NCBI GenBank assembly: GCA_017435465.1
Contig: JAFSEX010000019.1
Span: forward strand, 1 to 64,000
From: Bacilli bacterium
Lineage (GTDB): Bacteria > Bacillota_I > Bacilli_A > RF39 > UBA660
DNA length: 64,000 bases
Direction of reading: 5' to 3'
The notes under the pieces are model-generated. The model was not told the origin of the DNA. It worked only from the letters and a program-made list of their open reading frames with translations, and did not search any database. Shown here piece after piece: positions 27,026 to 35,005 of this stretch (positions within the stretch are counted from its first letter, which is position 1; each line of letters opens with the position of its first letter). The position numbers and the translations under genes were made by a program.

Positions 27026-27106
27026 ATAATCAACTCCTATACCATTATAGTATATTCGTCTATAAATTATCTGGTACTTTTGTATAAATAAAAATTTAAA
27101 ATAATA

Positions 27107-27136
27107 TTGACAGCAAGTACATTTGTTCGATACAAT
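27107..27136 (+). promoter_or_regulatory. Promoter of the ORF6N gene
   Basis: TTGACA (27107-27112), an 18-base spacer and TACAAT (27131-27136). A TTGT-TCGAT-ACAA inverted repeat overlaps the -10 region and could be an operator. Confidence 0.65.
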
Positions 27137-27167
27137 TGTGTTATCACACTAAAGGGGGAAATTATTT

Positions 27168-28025
27168 ATGAATGAATTATTAACAACAGAAAATAGAAAA
27201 ATAGAAAATTTAATTTATGAAATTAGAGGAAAACAAGTAATGTTAGATTCAGATTTAGCAAAACTTTACCAATGTAAAAATGGAACTAAAGAAATTAATC
27301 AAGCAGTTAAAAATAATCCATTAAAATTTCCAGAAAGATTTTGTTTTCAACTAACCAATGAAGAACTTATAAATTTGCGGTCAAAATTTTTGACCACAAA
27401 TATTAATAATATGTCTAGGAGTAACCCCAAGGTATTTACAGAACAAGGAGTTGCAATGTTAGCAACAATACTAAAAACAAAACAAGCTACAATTACTAGT
27501 ATAGCAATTATGGATGCCTTTGTTTCAATGAGACATTATATATTAAATAATACTTCAGAACAAAAATATATTAACAAAATGGTTTTAAAACATGATGATG
27601 AAATAAAGACTTTACAAAATATATTTGAAAAATTTAAACCACATAATAACCATATATTTTACAAAAATCAAATATATGATGCCTACTCTCTTTTGTTAGA
27701 TATATTTAATAGTTCTAAACAAAATATCATTATTATAGATAATTATATAGATAAAGGTCTATTAGATCTATTGTCAAAAACTAAAAAAGATATATTAATT
27801 ATTACAAATAAATATAATAATGAAGATTATGAAAAGTATAAACAACAATATAGTAATATAAAAATAAAGATTTCTAATTCATTTCATGATAGGTTTATAA
27901 TAATAGATAACAAAATTTTATATCACTCAGGTGCGTCTTTTAAAGATTTAGGTAAGAAATGTTTTACACTTAGTAAAATTGATGAACAAAATATTTTGGA
28001 TAGCTTAATAAGAAAAATTCATTAA
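27168..28025 (+). CDS. ORF6N domain protein with PLD-like C-terminal domain
   Basis: A 285-residue protein. Residues about 8-100 are an ORF6N domain: NLIYEIRGKQVMLDSDLAKLY, then NNPLKFPERFCFQLTNEE, then KVFTEQGVAMLATIL. This is a DNA-binding module typical of phage and mobile-element proteins. After a helical linker, residues about 165-285 resemble a small phospholipase-D-like fold: NIIIIDNYID, ILIITNKY, and a C-terminal HDRFIIIDNKILYHSGAS. The HKD motif is imperfect (HxR...D). It is one of only two + strand genes in the right arm and sits 1.5 kb from dif, suggesting acquisition. Its own promoter and a 19-bp terminator frame it. Confidence 0.8.
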   Translation: MNELLTTENRKIENLIYEIRGKQVMLDSDLAKLYQCKNGTKEINQAVKNNPLKFPERFCFQLTNEELINLRSKFLTTNINNMSRSNPKVFTEQGVAMLATILKTKQATITSIAIMDAFVSMRHYILNNTSEQKYINKMVLKHDDEIKTLQNIFEKFKPHNNHIFYKNQIYDAYSLLLDIFNSSKQNIIIIDNYIDKGLLDLLSKTKKDILIITNKYNNEDYEKYKQQYSNIKIKISNSFHDRFIIIDNKILYHSGASFKDLGKKCFTLSKIDEQNILDSLIRKIH

Positions 28026-28061
28026 AAAATTTAAATAAATATAATTTTTTAATGAATTTTT
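28013..28061 (+). terminator. Terminator of the ORF6N gene
   Basis: Perfect 19-bp inverted repeat (28013-28031, 28043-28061) enclosing the stop codon, with an 11-base loop. Confidence 0.85.
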
Positions 28062-28140
28062 CTGTTATGTCAAAATCTATCTCATGTAGAATATATAAAT
28101 AATATTCCGGTTATAAAAATTGAAAAATTATTAAAATTAT

Positions 28141-28171
28141 AAAAAGACACATCAATTTAAAGTGTCTTTTT
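28141..28171 (-). terminator. Terminator of dusB
   Basis: AAAAAGACAC / GTGTCTTTTT stem (28141-28150, 28162-28171); on the - strand it is followed by a T-rich tract. Confidence 0.75.
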
Positions 28172-29131
28172 GTAATTTTCTAAAATATTAATAAATTCGT
28201 CTTTAGTAGTAATTTTAAATATTTCTTTTTTTACTTCAATACTCTTTCTTAAACCTTTTAAATAAAATGAAATATTACTTCTCATTTCTAAAACAGCTTT
28301 TTTTTCTGGATTTGTTTCCATCAAATAGTTTAAATGAAGAATAGCCATATCTATTTTATCAATTGGAGATGGTTTATCAATAATAATACCTTTTTCAATA
28401 TATGAAACAACTTCTCTAATAAACCAAGGATTCCCTAAGGATCCCCTACCTATCATAATTGCATCACAACCAGTTTCATCTAACATTTTTTTTGCATCAT
28501 AAATAGTTTTAATATCACCATTACCAATAACGGGAATCCTAACTGCTTCTTTAACTTGTTTTATAATATTCCAATCTGCACTACCACTATATCCTTGCGC
28601 TCTAGTTCTTGGATGAACAGTAATTGCACTTGCTCCTACACTTTCACATATTTTAGCAACTTCAACTGCATTAATAGAATTATTATCCCATCCACTTCTA
28701 ATTTTCACAGTAACTGGAATGTTTACACTATTAACAACTGCTTCAACTATCTCTTTAATTTTTTCTGGATTTTTTAAAAGTCCAGATCCAGCTTGAGCTC
28801 TAAGTGCAACTTTGGGTACAGGACATCCCATATTTATATCAATAATATCCGGGTGCATTGTTTTTTCAATATATTTTGCAGCATATACAAAACTATCTAC
28901 ATCACTACCAAATATTTGTTGTGCGATAGGTCTTTCATAGTCAGTCATATATAATAAATCATTAGTTTTCTTATCACTATAATATATACCTTTATCACTA
29001 ACCATCTCAGCATATATTAACCCACAACCCATATCTTTTACTATACGTCTAAAAGCACTATTAGAATATCCTGCCATAGGTGCTAAAACAACTCTATTTT
29101 TAATTTCTAAATTTCCTATTTTAAAACTCAT
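28157..29131 (-). CDS. dusB: tRNA-dihydrouridine synthase (DusB family)
   Basis: A 324-residue flavoenzyme that reduces uridines in the tRNA D-loop. It starts [22 protein letters not shown], the standard DusB N-terminus, so this ATG is right. [10 protein letters not shown] near 98 marks the FMN/substrate site, with the catalytic cysteine in that segment, and [13 protein letters not shown] near 167 and GNGDI near 198 complete the barrel. The leader is odd: the only good ribosome site, GAGAGGTG at 29158-29165, is 26 bases from the ATG, and a hairpin-forming repeat fills the gap. A similar leader precedes the small frameshifted ORF upstream. Confidence 0.93.
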   Translation of the reverse strand: MSFKIGNLEIKNRVVLAPMAGYSNSAFRRIVKDMGCGLIYAEMVSDKGIYYSDKKTNDLLYMTDYERPIAQQIFGSDVDSFVYAAKYIEKTMHPDIIDINMGCPVPKVALRAQAGSGLLKNPEKIKEIVEAVVNSVNIPVTVKIRSGWDNNSINAVEVAKICESVGASAITVHPRTRAQGYSGSADWNIIKQVKEAVRIPVIGNGDIKTIYDAKKMLDETGCDAIMIGRGSLGNPWFIREVVSYIEKGIIIDKPSPIDKIDMAILHLNYLMETNPEKKAVLEMRSNISFYLKGLRKSIEVKKEIFKITTKDEFINILENYKKTL

Positions 29132-29165
29132 AAAATTCCGAGTAGTCGACTCGACTACACCTCTC
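29132..29165 (-). promoter_or_regulatory. dusB leader: ribosome site, hairpin, then start codon
   Basis: On the - strand GAGAGGTG (29165-29158) is followed by GTAGTC...GACTAC arms (29142-29158) and then a 10-base run to the ATG. An overlapping alternative hairpin CGAGT/ACTCG uses 29139-29153. If folded, the hairpin would bring the ribosome site to working distance from the start codon. Confidence 0.55.
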
Positions 29166-29196
29166 TTTCATTATTAAATGATAATATTTCTTATTA

Positions 29197-29399
29197 TTAT
29201 TTTGGAGTATATTTTGAAGAAATATCAACATTCATTATCCCTTTAATGAAAAGCGAATATCTTTCCATATTTATATTTTCAAAATTTTTAGTGAAAAAAA
29301 TATTATGTTCTAACATTTCTTCGCCAGGATTAAATGATACTAACATTTGTTGAAACACATAATTAATATTGCAATAAACATCTTTTTTTCTTTAATCAT
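29197..29399 (-). pseudogene. Small ORF needing a -1 frameshift (67 aa), unrecognised
   Basis: From the ATG at 29399 the zero frame stops after 19 codons. A -1 shift at the heptamer A AAA AAG, six codons in, opens a frame to the TAA at 29197-29199 that would give 67 residues with good protein-like composition (DVYCNINYVFQQM, then SFNPGEEMLEHNIFF, then MERYSLFIKGIMNVD). A AAA AAG is the classic bacterial -1 slippery sequence, as in dnaX. The ORF has its own GAGAGGTG ribosome site with a hairpin between it and the ATG. It may be a decayed gene, an assembly error in the A tract, or a real frameshift gene. The family is not recognised. Confidence 0.5.
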
Positions 29400-29404
29400 A
29401 AATT

Positions 29405-29435
29405 TAATTGAGTATATTACTCAATTACACCTCTC
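29405..29435 (-). promoter_or_regulatory. Second ribosome site/hairpin/start leader
   Basis: GAGAGGTG (29435-29428) followed by a perfect 10-bp hairpin with a 3-base loop (29405-29427) and then 5 bases to the ATG of the frameshifted ORF. The layout matches the dusB leader, but the stem sequence differs on both arms. Confidence 0.55.
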
Positions 29436-29543
29436 TTTATTTGTATGATATTTTTTGTATATAAAAATTATAACAAAATATATATAATTTATCAAACAAA
29501 AACAGAATTAATTATTCTGTTTTCAATAAAATTAAAAATATTT

Positions 29544-29870
29544 TTATTTTTCCTTTACAACATCAGATATTGCTTCAAATGAACTATTAATAATTTTTTG
29601 GACATATTCTTCAATTGTTTCAGAAAGTTTTAGACCTACATTAGATACTTTATTTCCATATTCTTTTTTTGTTTGTCCAACATAATCTTTTATATCAACT
29701 TTTTTACCTTCTTTTATATCACGTTCAAACTCTTTAATTTGTTCTTTAGTAAGTGCAACTTTTTTATATTGTTCATATTCATAATATCCAGCTGATTGTG
29801 AAATATATAATGATATAAAAATTATAAATAAAATACTTAGAATTGGTTTAAATATCTTCTCAGGCTTCAT
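29544..29870 (-). CDS. Small single-pass membrane protein downstream of spoIIP
   Basis: A 108-residue protein with one N-terminal membrane helix (about 9-26) and a charged, helical outer domain containing LTKEQIKEFERDIKEGK and IEEYVQKIINSSFEAI. I do not recognise the family. The start overlaps the end of spoIIP by 11 bases, so it is translationally coupled and probably works with SpoIIP, for instance as an accessory or anchor in septal peptidoglycan turnover. That role is inferred from coupling only. Confidence 0.7.
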   Translation of the reverse strand: MKPEKIFKPILSILFIIFISLYISQSAGYYEYEQYKKVALTKEQIKEFERDIKEGKKVDIKDYVGQTKKEYGNKVSNVGLKLSETIEEYVQKIINSSFEAISDVVKEK

Positions 29871-30888
29871 CTACATCACTCTTTATATATTCACTAAGTT
29901 TTTTTGCTAATACTTGTGTAGTATTTTTAACTTCTTCAATCGTATTATCTACTCCACCAAATTCAATTAGTAAAACATTTTTATTTATATCTTGATTATA
30001 TACACCATTAACACCTGGGCCTTCTTTTGCTAAAATTCCTTTACTTATCCCTTTATGAGTTGAATTTAACATTTCATCTAATTTTTTGGCAAATTCCATG
30101 TTATATTTGTAATTTGGATTTTCTAAACCAATAACAAAATATAATTTCGCATATGTTTTACCATTTATTTCTGTGGTTGTATAATTTCTTGAAACTGAAT
30201 CTCTATGTACATCTATAAAATATTTTATACTTTTATTCTTTTCTATCGCATCTTCAATTAAGATTTTAGATGCCCTATAAGCACTAGATCCACCCCACCC
30301 ATTAACTTTTAATAATTCAGTAATATTGGTTTCCTCTACTAATGAATTTATACCATATTTTTTTAATTCTTCTCTTAACATATACGAAGTCATCATAACA
30401 TTAGGTTTAATATTATATACTTCTAAATTATTAGCTGAATAATTTTCTAATTGATGTGAATTATAAATATAAACTATTGGATTTTCTAAATTTTCTTCTG
30501 GATTTGGATCTTCAATATATTTAGATACTTTTTCCAATTCTCCTAAATTTGAATAATCATCATTATCATTACTTGAAACTTTTATAATAGTTGAAGCGAT
30601 ATTATCATCAAGTGCAGTTACAGGTTTACTTATATCAACATTAGAAAATAATTTGAAAAAATTATTAATAAGTTTTGAAGAATCAAAATCTTTTTTTATA
30701 ACGTGATTAGTATCTGATAATAGAACACTAAATATATCTTTATTTGAAATACTAATTTCATGATTTTTTAAATAATTAAAAGTTAGAGTACCCATAAGAT
30801 AAATTCCTAAAATATATAAAATATATTTTAATCTTATTTTTTGTTTCTTCTTAGTTATCTTTTTGCTTTTAAATACGCGTCTAGGCAC
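29860..30888 (-). CDS. spoIIP: Stage II sporulation protein P (SpoIIP) amidase/endopeptidase
   Basis: A 342-residue membrane-anchored peptidoglycan hydrolase. The start is set at the GTG at 30888, six bases after AGAGGTG; an in-frame GTG at 30897 lies in that site. A basic N-terminus and one membrane helix (about 22-42) are followed by a linker to about 140 and the SpoIIP domain: VYIYNSHQLENYS (zinc-binding His), MTSYMLREELKKYGI, WGGSSAYRASKI, KYFIDVHRDS (second His) and LLIEFGGVDNT near the end. It cleaves septal wall with SpoIID and SpoIIM during engulfment. It overlaps the small membrane protein gene at its 3' end. Confidence 0.88.
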   Translation of the reverse strand: MPRRVFKSKKITKKKQKIRLKYILYILGIYLMGTLTFNYLKNHEISISNKDIFSVLLSDTNHVIKKDFDSSKLINNFFKLFSNVDISKPVTALDDNIASTIIKVSSNDNDDYSNLGELEKVSKYIEDPNPEENLENPIVYIYNSHQLENYSANNLEVYNIKPNVMMTSYMLREELKKYGINSLVEETNITELLKVNGWGGSSAYRASKILIEDAIEKNKSIKYFIDVHRDSVSRNYTTTEINGKTYAKLYFVIGLENPNYKYNMEFAKKLDEMLNSTHKGISKGILAKEGPGVNGVYNQDINKNVLLIEFGGVDNTIEEVKNTTQVLAKKLSEYIKSDVDEA

Positions 30889-30965
30889 AATAATCACCTC
30901 TTATTTAATTGTATGATTATTGTAATCTATTAAATGAATATATTTTGTCATATTAACTGGATTGA

Positions 30966-31067
30966 CTAAACTTTAATTAAAAGTGTAACTATTGTATCTA
31001 TAAATATTATTATTAAAAACAATTTGGTTAATTTATGTGGTATTATTTTTATCAATTTATCTGTCAT
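30966..31067 (-). CDS. Possible 33-aa membrane peptide (weak)
   Basis: A 33-residue frame beginning MTDKLIKIIPHKL and continuing into a hydrophobic helix and a Lys-Val end. It lies about 15 bases downstream of the predicted start point of the repeat-borne promoter at 31088-31116. No ribosome site is visible, so translation would need to be leaderless-like. Peptide-like composition could be chance in AT-rich sequence. Confidence 0.3.
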   Translation of the reverse strand: MTDKLIKIIPHKLTKLFLIIIFIDTIVTLLIKV

Positions 31068-31087
31068 TGGTTTTAAAAAATATATAA

Positions 31088-31116
31088 ATATTAAACTTAA
31101 TATTCCCCCAAGTCAA
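31088..31116 (-). promoter_or_regulatory. Promoter in repeat cassette, copy 1
   Basis: On the - strand TTGACT (31116-31111), a 17-base spacer with a run of five G, and TAATAT (31093-31088). It points toward the 33-aa frame and spoIIP. Apart from this promoter, the 30898-31205 gap holds only the repeat and the weak 33-aa frame. Confidence 0.55.
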
Positions 31117-31163
31117 GAAAAAGTTTTCAACAGGTGTCAATTTGACACTCCATTGAAAACTTT
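31101..31163 (-). repeat. Terminator-promoter repeat cassette, copy 1
   Basis: About 63 bases nearly identical to 52440-52504: a few substitutions and a length difference in the G/C run. It forms a two-tier hairpin: outer arms AAAGTTTTCAA/TTGAAAACTTT and inner arms GTGTCAA/TTGACAC. On the - strand it lies just after the AAA_14 gene and ends in TTTTTCTTGACT, merging terminator tail and -35 box. Confidence 0.8.
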
Positions 31164-31205
31164 TTTTTATTTAAATATTTTTAAATTTGCAAATTATTTT
31201 ATATT

Positions 31206-32417
31206 TTATTTCTCTTCATCAGATAACAACCAATCAATTATATTAATAACCTTAATACCATTATAATCTTTGTTTATTGTTTTGTCCATAGTTAATATTA
31301 TTTTTTCATAATTATCTTCTATATTTTCTAAACTTCTTAATTCCCTATTTCTAACTTTGTCATCTTTTATACTTTTGGATACTTGAAAATATTTTATTTC
31401 ATTAGGATTTTCAGCAACAAAATCAACTTCATAATCATTTGTTTTTCCTATATTTACTCTATATTCTCGTCTTAAAAGTTCTAAATAAACAATATTTTCT
31501 AATAAGTGACCTTCATTTATATTTCTAAAACCTAATATTATATTTCTTATACCAGGGTCAGATATATAATATTTTCCTAATGTTTTTAACAATGCTTTGC
31601 TCTTTATATCTGTTCTATCTGCTTTGTACATTATAAAAGATTTTTCTAACATATTTAAATAATTATCTATTGTTTGATGATTTGATTTTTCGACTATCTT
31701 ATTACTATTTAAGTAATCACTGATTTTTGATGCTGATGCAGAACTACCTATATTATTTGATAAATATTTTATTATGTTTTCAAGTAATGCTGTATCTTTA
31801 ATATTATTTCTATCTATAATATCTTTTTTTACGATAGTATTATAAATATCATTTAAATAAGATAAAACTAATGCATCGTTATCTTTTATTAGTGTTATAG
31901 CAGGTAATCCACCATATTTCAAATATTCATTAAATTTTTCTTCTAAATTGTTATTATCATAATTATTAAAAACTAAATATTCTTTAAAAGATAATGGATA
32001 CATTTTTATTTCTATATATCTACCAGATAATAAAGTAGACAATTCACTAGATAAAAGATAAGCATTTGAACCAGTTAAATATATATCTATATTAAAATCA
32101 ACTTTAAAAGAATTTATTGCTTTTTCCCATGATTCTACATTTTGAACTTCATCTAAAAGTAAATACATTTTATCCTTTTTGATTTTTTCTTTTACAAATT
32201 TATATAGATCTTTATAATTTTTTATATCATCATATATAGCAGATTCAAAATTTATATGGATTATATTTTCTTCATTAATACCATTATCAAGTAAATAATC
32301 TTTAAACATTAACATCAAAGTGGATTTGCCACTACGTCTAACCCCAGTGATTACTTTTATGAATTCAGTATCTTTGGCTGCTATCATTCTGTTGAGATAT
32401 TTTTCTCTTATTATCAT
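31206..32417 (-). CDS. AAA_14/DUF4143 ATPase, paralog 2
   Basis: A 403-residue paralog of the protein at 12402-13601, collinear over the full length. Walker A GVRRSGKST lies near 26-34, Walker B LLDEVQNV near 88-95, TGSNAYLL near 115, LLSGRYIEIKM near 130, and the DUF4143 nuclease-like strand EVDFVAEN near 330 with YFQVSKS. The function of the family is not established. GGGTG ribosome site. It has a palindromic operator of the same layout as paralog 1, with a different central dinucleotide. Monocistronic; its transcript runs into the terminator-promoter cassette. Confidence 0.85.
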   Translation of the reverse strand: MIIREKYLNRMIAAKDTEFIKVITGVRRSGKSTLMLMFKDYLLDNGINEENIIHINFESAIYDDIKNYKDLYKFVKEKIKKDKMYLLLDEVQNVESWEKAINSFKVDFNIDIYLTGSNAYLLSSELSTLLSGRYIEIKMYPLSFKEYLVFNNYDNNNLEEKFNEYLKYGGLPAITLIKDNDALVLSYLNDIYNTIVKKDIIDRNNIKDTALLENIIKYLSNNIGSSASASKISDYLNSNKIVEKSNHQTIDNYLNMLEKSFIMYKADRTDIKSKALLKTLGKYYISDPGIRNIILGFRNINEGHLLENIVYLELLRREYRVNIGKTNDYEVDFVAENPNEIKYFQVSKSIKDDKVRNRELRSLENIEDNYEKIILTMDKTINKDYNGIKVINIIDWLLSDEEK

Positions 32418-32453
32418 ATTTTTTCACCCATTAACATATTATCACATTTTCAA

Positions 32454-32504
32454 AAGTTTTGCAACTCAATTTGCAAAACTTATTTTTTTGACATTTTTTG
32501 CAAA
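32454..32504 (-). promoter_or_regulatory. Palindromic operator, AAA_14/DUF4143 gene 2
   Basis: An 11+6+11 bp palindrome AAGTTTTGCAA...TTGCAAAACTT at 32454-32481, overlapping the likely -35 (TTGCAA) of a promoter whose -10 is GATAAT. An extra half site TTTTGCAAA lies at 32496-32504, 15 bases upstream, matching the arrangement at 12304-12354 where the centre is GG/CC instead of GC. Confidence 0.7.
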
Positions 32505-32517
32505 TGAAATATTTTTA

Positions 32518-32598
32518 TTATAAAGTCGTTTCTAATGAAGTTTCTACTTCTTTTTTTCTAATTTCAAGTGTTAATACGTATTGTAAATCAAAAAAATC
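32518..32598 (-). other. Short open remnant frame, no start
   Basis: A - strand frame of about 26 codons without a start codon, ending at the TAA at 32518-32520, reads like a protein C-terminus (YVLTLEIRKKEVETSLETTL). It sits between the gpsA terminator and the AAA_14 operator. It may be the tail of a lost gene; evidence is weak. Confidence 0.2.
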
Positions 32599-32629
32599 TC
32601 AACAGATTAAAACCTGTTGAGATTTTTTT
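32590..32629 (-). terminator. Terminator after gpsA
   Basis: Perfect 16-bp stem (32590-32605, 32614-32629) with an 8-base loop and T/A runs on both sides. Confidence 0.9.
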
Positions 32630-33614
32630 ATTTAAATATTTTTAATATTTCTTTTTTAGGCTCTTTATTTTTAAAGAAAATATTGTATATTGCATTAGTT
32701 ATTGGAAGTTCAATTTTGTGTTTTTTAGAAAGTTTATACATTGCTTTTGCACATTCTACACCTTCTACTACAGTTTTAGTAGTTTCAATTGCAGCATCTA
32801 TCTTTTGACCTTCACCAACTTTTTTACCAGTAATATAATTTCTACTTGTAGTACTAGATGCAGTTAATACTAGATCACCAATACCAGAAACTGATAAGAT
32901 AGTATTGGTGTCAATATTGTAGAAAAGTGCTAACTTCATCATCTCTTTTATGCCTTCGGTAATAATTAATGCATGAGTATTATTTTGATATCCAAGTCCA
33001 TCTAAAATCCCTGATGCTAGTGCGACAATATTTTTTATTGAGGATATTATTTCTATACCTTTTATATCATTTGTAACATCAATCAATATATATTCATTTT
33101 CAAATAAACTTTTTATTAATGTAGCATCATCTAAATCTTTACCTGCTAAAGAAAATTTAGAAATTTTTCTTTCAATTATTTCTTTAGCAAATGTAGGTCC
33201 TGTCATTGTATATGTTTTTTTTATATATATATTATCAATGTTATTTTCAATTATTTCTGAAATAGTTGTTAAATTTTTATAATCTATTCCTTTAGACATA
33301 TTTAAAAATACTTTTTTTGATTTTGTTTGTTTTAAGATTTTATTTATTTTTTTCGTTACATCACTAATTATTTTTGATGGAAGTGCAATTATTATTAATT
33401 CTGAATATTCTAATAATTCATTTAAATTAGAAGTTGCACTTACTTTATTTGAAAATTTAAAATTATCATAATATTGTTGATTAGTATGTCTTGTATTTAT
33501 TTCATTTATCTGTTTTAAATCATTTGTCCATAATAATACATCATTATTATTATCAGTTAAAATTTGCGCAATTGCGCTTGCAAAACTCCCTGTACCTAAT
33601 ACTGATACTTTCAT
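32628..33614 (-). CDS. gpsA: Glycerol-3-phosphate dehydrogenase [NAD(P)+]
   Basis: A 328-residue enzyme that reduces dihydroxyacetone phosphate to sn-glycerol-3-phosphate for phospholipid synthesis. The Rossmann motif GTGSFASAIA is at 7-16, MSKGID near 110, TGPTFAKEI near 138, the catalytic-lysine segment IKNIVALASGILDG near 190 and GIGDLVLTASS near 245. The start overlaps the der stop by one base (TAATG), so translation is coupled. The der-gpsA pairing is conserved in Bacilli. Confidence 0.95.
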   Translation of the reverse strand: MKVSVLGTGSFASAIAQILTDNNNDVLLWTNDLKQINEINTRHTNQQYYDNFKFSNKVSATSNLNELLEYSELIIIALPSKIISDVTKKINKILKQTKSKKVFLNMSKGIDYKNLTTISEIIENNIDNIYIKKTYTMTGPTFAKEIIERKISKFSLAGKDLDDATLIKSLFENEYILIDVTNDIKGIEIISSIKNIVALASGILDGLGYQNNTHALIITEGIKEMMKLALFYNIDTNTILSVSGIGDLVLTASSTTSRNYITGKKVGEGQKIDAAIETTKTVVEGVECAKAMYKLSKKHKIELPITNAIYNIFFKNKEPKKEILKIFK

Positions 33615-34921
33615 TATTCTTCTCCCTTATTTTTCCATTGTAAAATTATTGGTGTTCCTGTTAAATCAAAATTTTCACGTAATTTATTCTCAATGTATCT
33701 TTCATATGAAAAATGGATTAATCCTTTGCTGTTTACATTAAAAGTAAATTTAGGAGGTTTATTTCCTGTTTGACTAACAAAATATATTTTAAGTCTTTTA
33801 CCTTTATATGAAGGTGGAGGATTTAAACTTACCGCATCCATAATTACATTATTTAATAAACTAGTTTTAATTTCTTTAGTAGAATTTTCATAAGCTTTTA
33901 AAACTTCTGGCATAAGCGTATGAATTCTTTTTTTAGTTAGTGCTGATAAAAATACTATTGGTGCGTATGGCATAAATTGAAAATTATTTTTAACTTCATC
34001 TCTAAATTTACGAATATCATTTTTATTTTCAACTGTATCCCACTTATTAACTACTAATACAACAGCTTTACCACTTTCAATTGCGTATCCTGCAATATGT
34101 TTATCATGCTCAATTATTCCTTCTTCAGCATTTATAACAATTAAACACACATCACTTCTATCAATTGCTTTCATACTACGAATTAAACTATATTTTTCAA
34201 CATTTTCATATATTTTACCTTTTTTACGCATACCTGCGGTGTCTATTAATACATAATCTTGTTTATCATAAGTAAATACAGTATCTACTGAATCACGAGT
34301 TGTCCCTGCTTGATCTGACACAATTACTCTATCTTCATTTAAAAGTGCATTAACTAAACTACTTTTTCCTACGTTTGGCCTACCGATTACACAAAATTTA
34401 AGTAAATCTTCATATTCTTCTTCTACAGTATAAAAATCCCTTACAATTTCGTCTAATAGCTCTCCGATGCCAATATTGTGTTCTGCACTTATTGGTATAT
34501 AGTTATCAAAACCAAGTTCATAGAAGTCATAGATATTTTCCATGCGTTTTTGGTTATCTATTTTATTAACCGCAACTATAACTTTTTTATTAGACTTCCT
34601 AAGCATATCACGAACTACTAAATCATTAGATGTAATACCTTCTTTACCATCTAATATAAATACCACCACATCAGCTTCAGAAATCGCAATTTCAGCTTGT
34701 ACTTTGATTTCATCATTAAATTTTTCATTTGATAAATCTATTCCACCTGTATCAATTAAATGGAATTTATAATCTCTATATGATGCATCTGCATATATTC
34801 TATCTCTTGTAATACCAGGAATATCTTCAATGATAGATATTTTTTTTCCTGCAATTCTATTAAAAAGTGTAGATTTACCGACGTTTGGTCTACCTACCAA
34901 TGCGACTGTTGGTTTTTTCAT
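33614..34921 (-). CDS. der: Ribosome biogenesis GTPase Der (EngA)
   Basis: A 435-residue tandem GTPase needed for 50S subunit assembly. Two G domains: the first with GRPNVGKST near 9-17, DTGGI near 57 and NKID near 118; the second with GRPNVGKSS near 178, DTAGMRKKG near 225 and NKWD near 290. A KH-like C-terminal domain ends in LTGTPIILQWKNKGE. Length is standard. Good GGAGG site. It is the first gene of the der-gpsA operon. Confidence 0.97.
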   Translation of the reverse strand: MKKPTVALVGRPNVGKSTLFNRIAGKKISIIEDIPGITRDRIYADASYRDYKFHLIDTGGIDLSNEKFNDEIKVQAEIAISEADVVVFILDGKEGITSNDLVVRDMLRKSNKKVIVAVNKIDNQKRMENIYDFYELGFDNYIPISAEHNIGIGELLDEIVRDFYTVEEEYEDLLKFCVIGRPNVGKSSLVNALLNEDRVIVSDQAGTTRDSVDTVFTYDKQDYVLIDTAGMRKKGKIYENVEKYSLIRSMKAIDRSDVCLIVINAEEGIIEHDKHIAGYAIESGKAVVLVVNKWDTVENKNDIRKFRDEVKNNFQFMPYAPIVFLSALTKKRIHTLMPEVLKAYENSTKEIKTSLLNNVIMDAVSLNPPPSYKGKRLKIYFVSQTGNKPPKFTFNVNSKGLIHFSYERYIENKLRENFDLTGTPIILQWKNKGEE

Positions 34922-34983
34922 AATATCGCCTCCAAACTAGATATATTATAACATTTAAATCACTTTATGTAAAATTTTAAAAG

Positions 34984-35005
34984 AAAAAAGACAATAGTCT
35001 TTTTT
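34984..35005 (-). terminator. Terminator after the VirB2-like gene
   Basis: AAAAAAGAC / GTCTTTTTT stem (34984-34992, 34997-35005) with a 4-base loop. Confidence 0.8.

Noticed and set aside
31024-31266. 80-codon + strand frame
   Set aside because: Runs through the hairpin cassette into the end of the AAA_14 gene on the other strand; no ribosome site.
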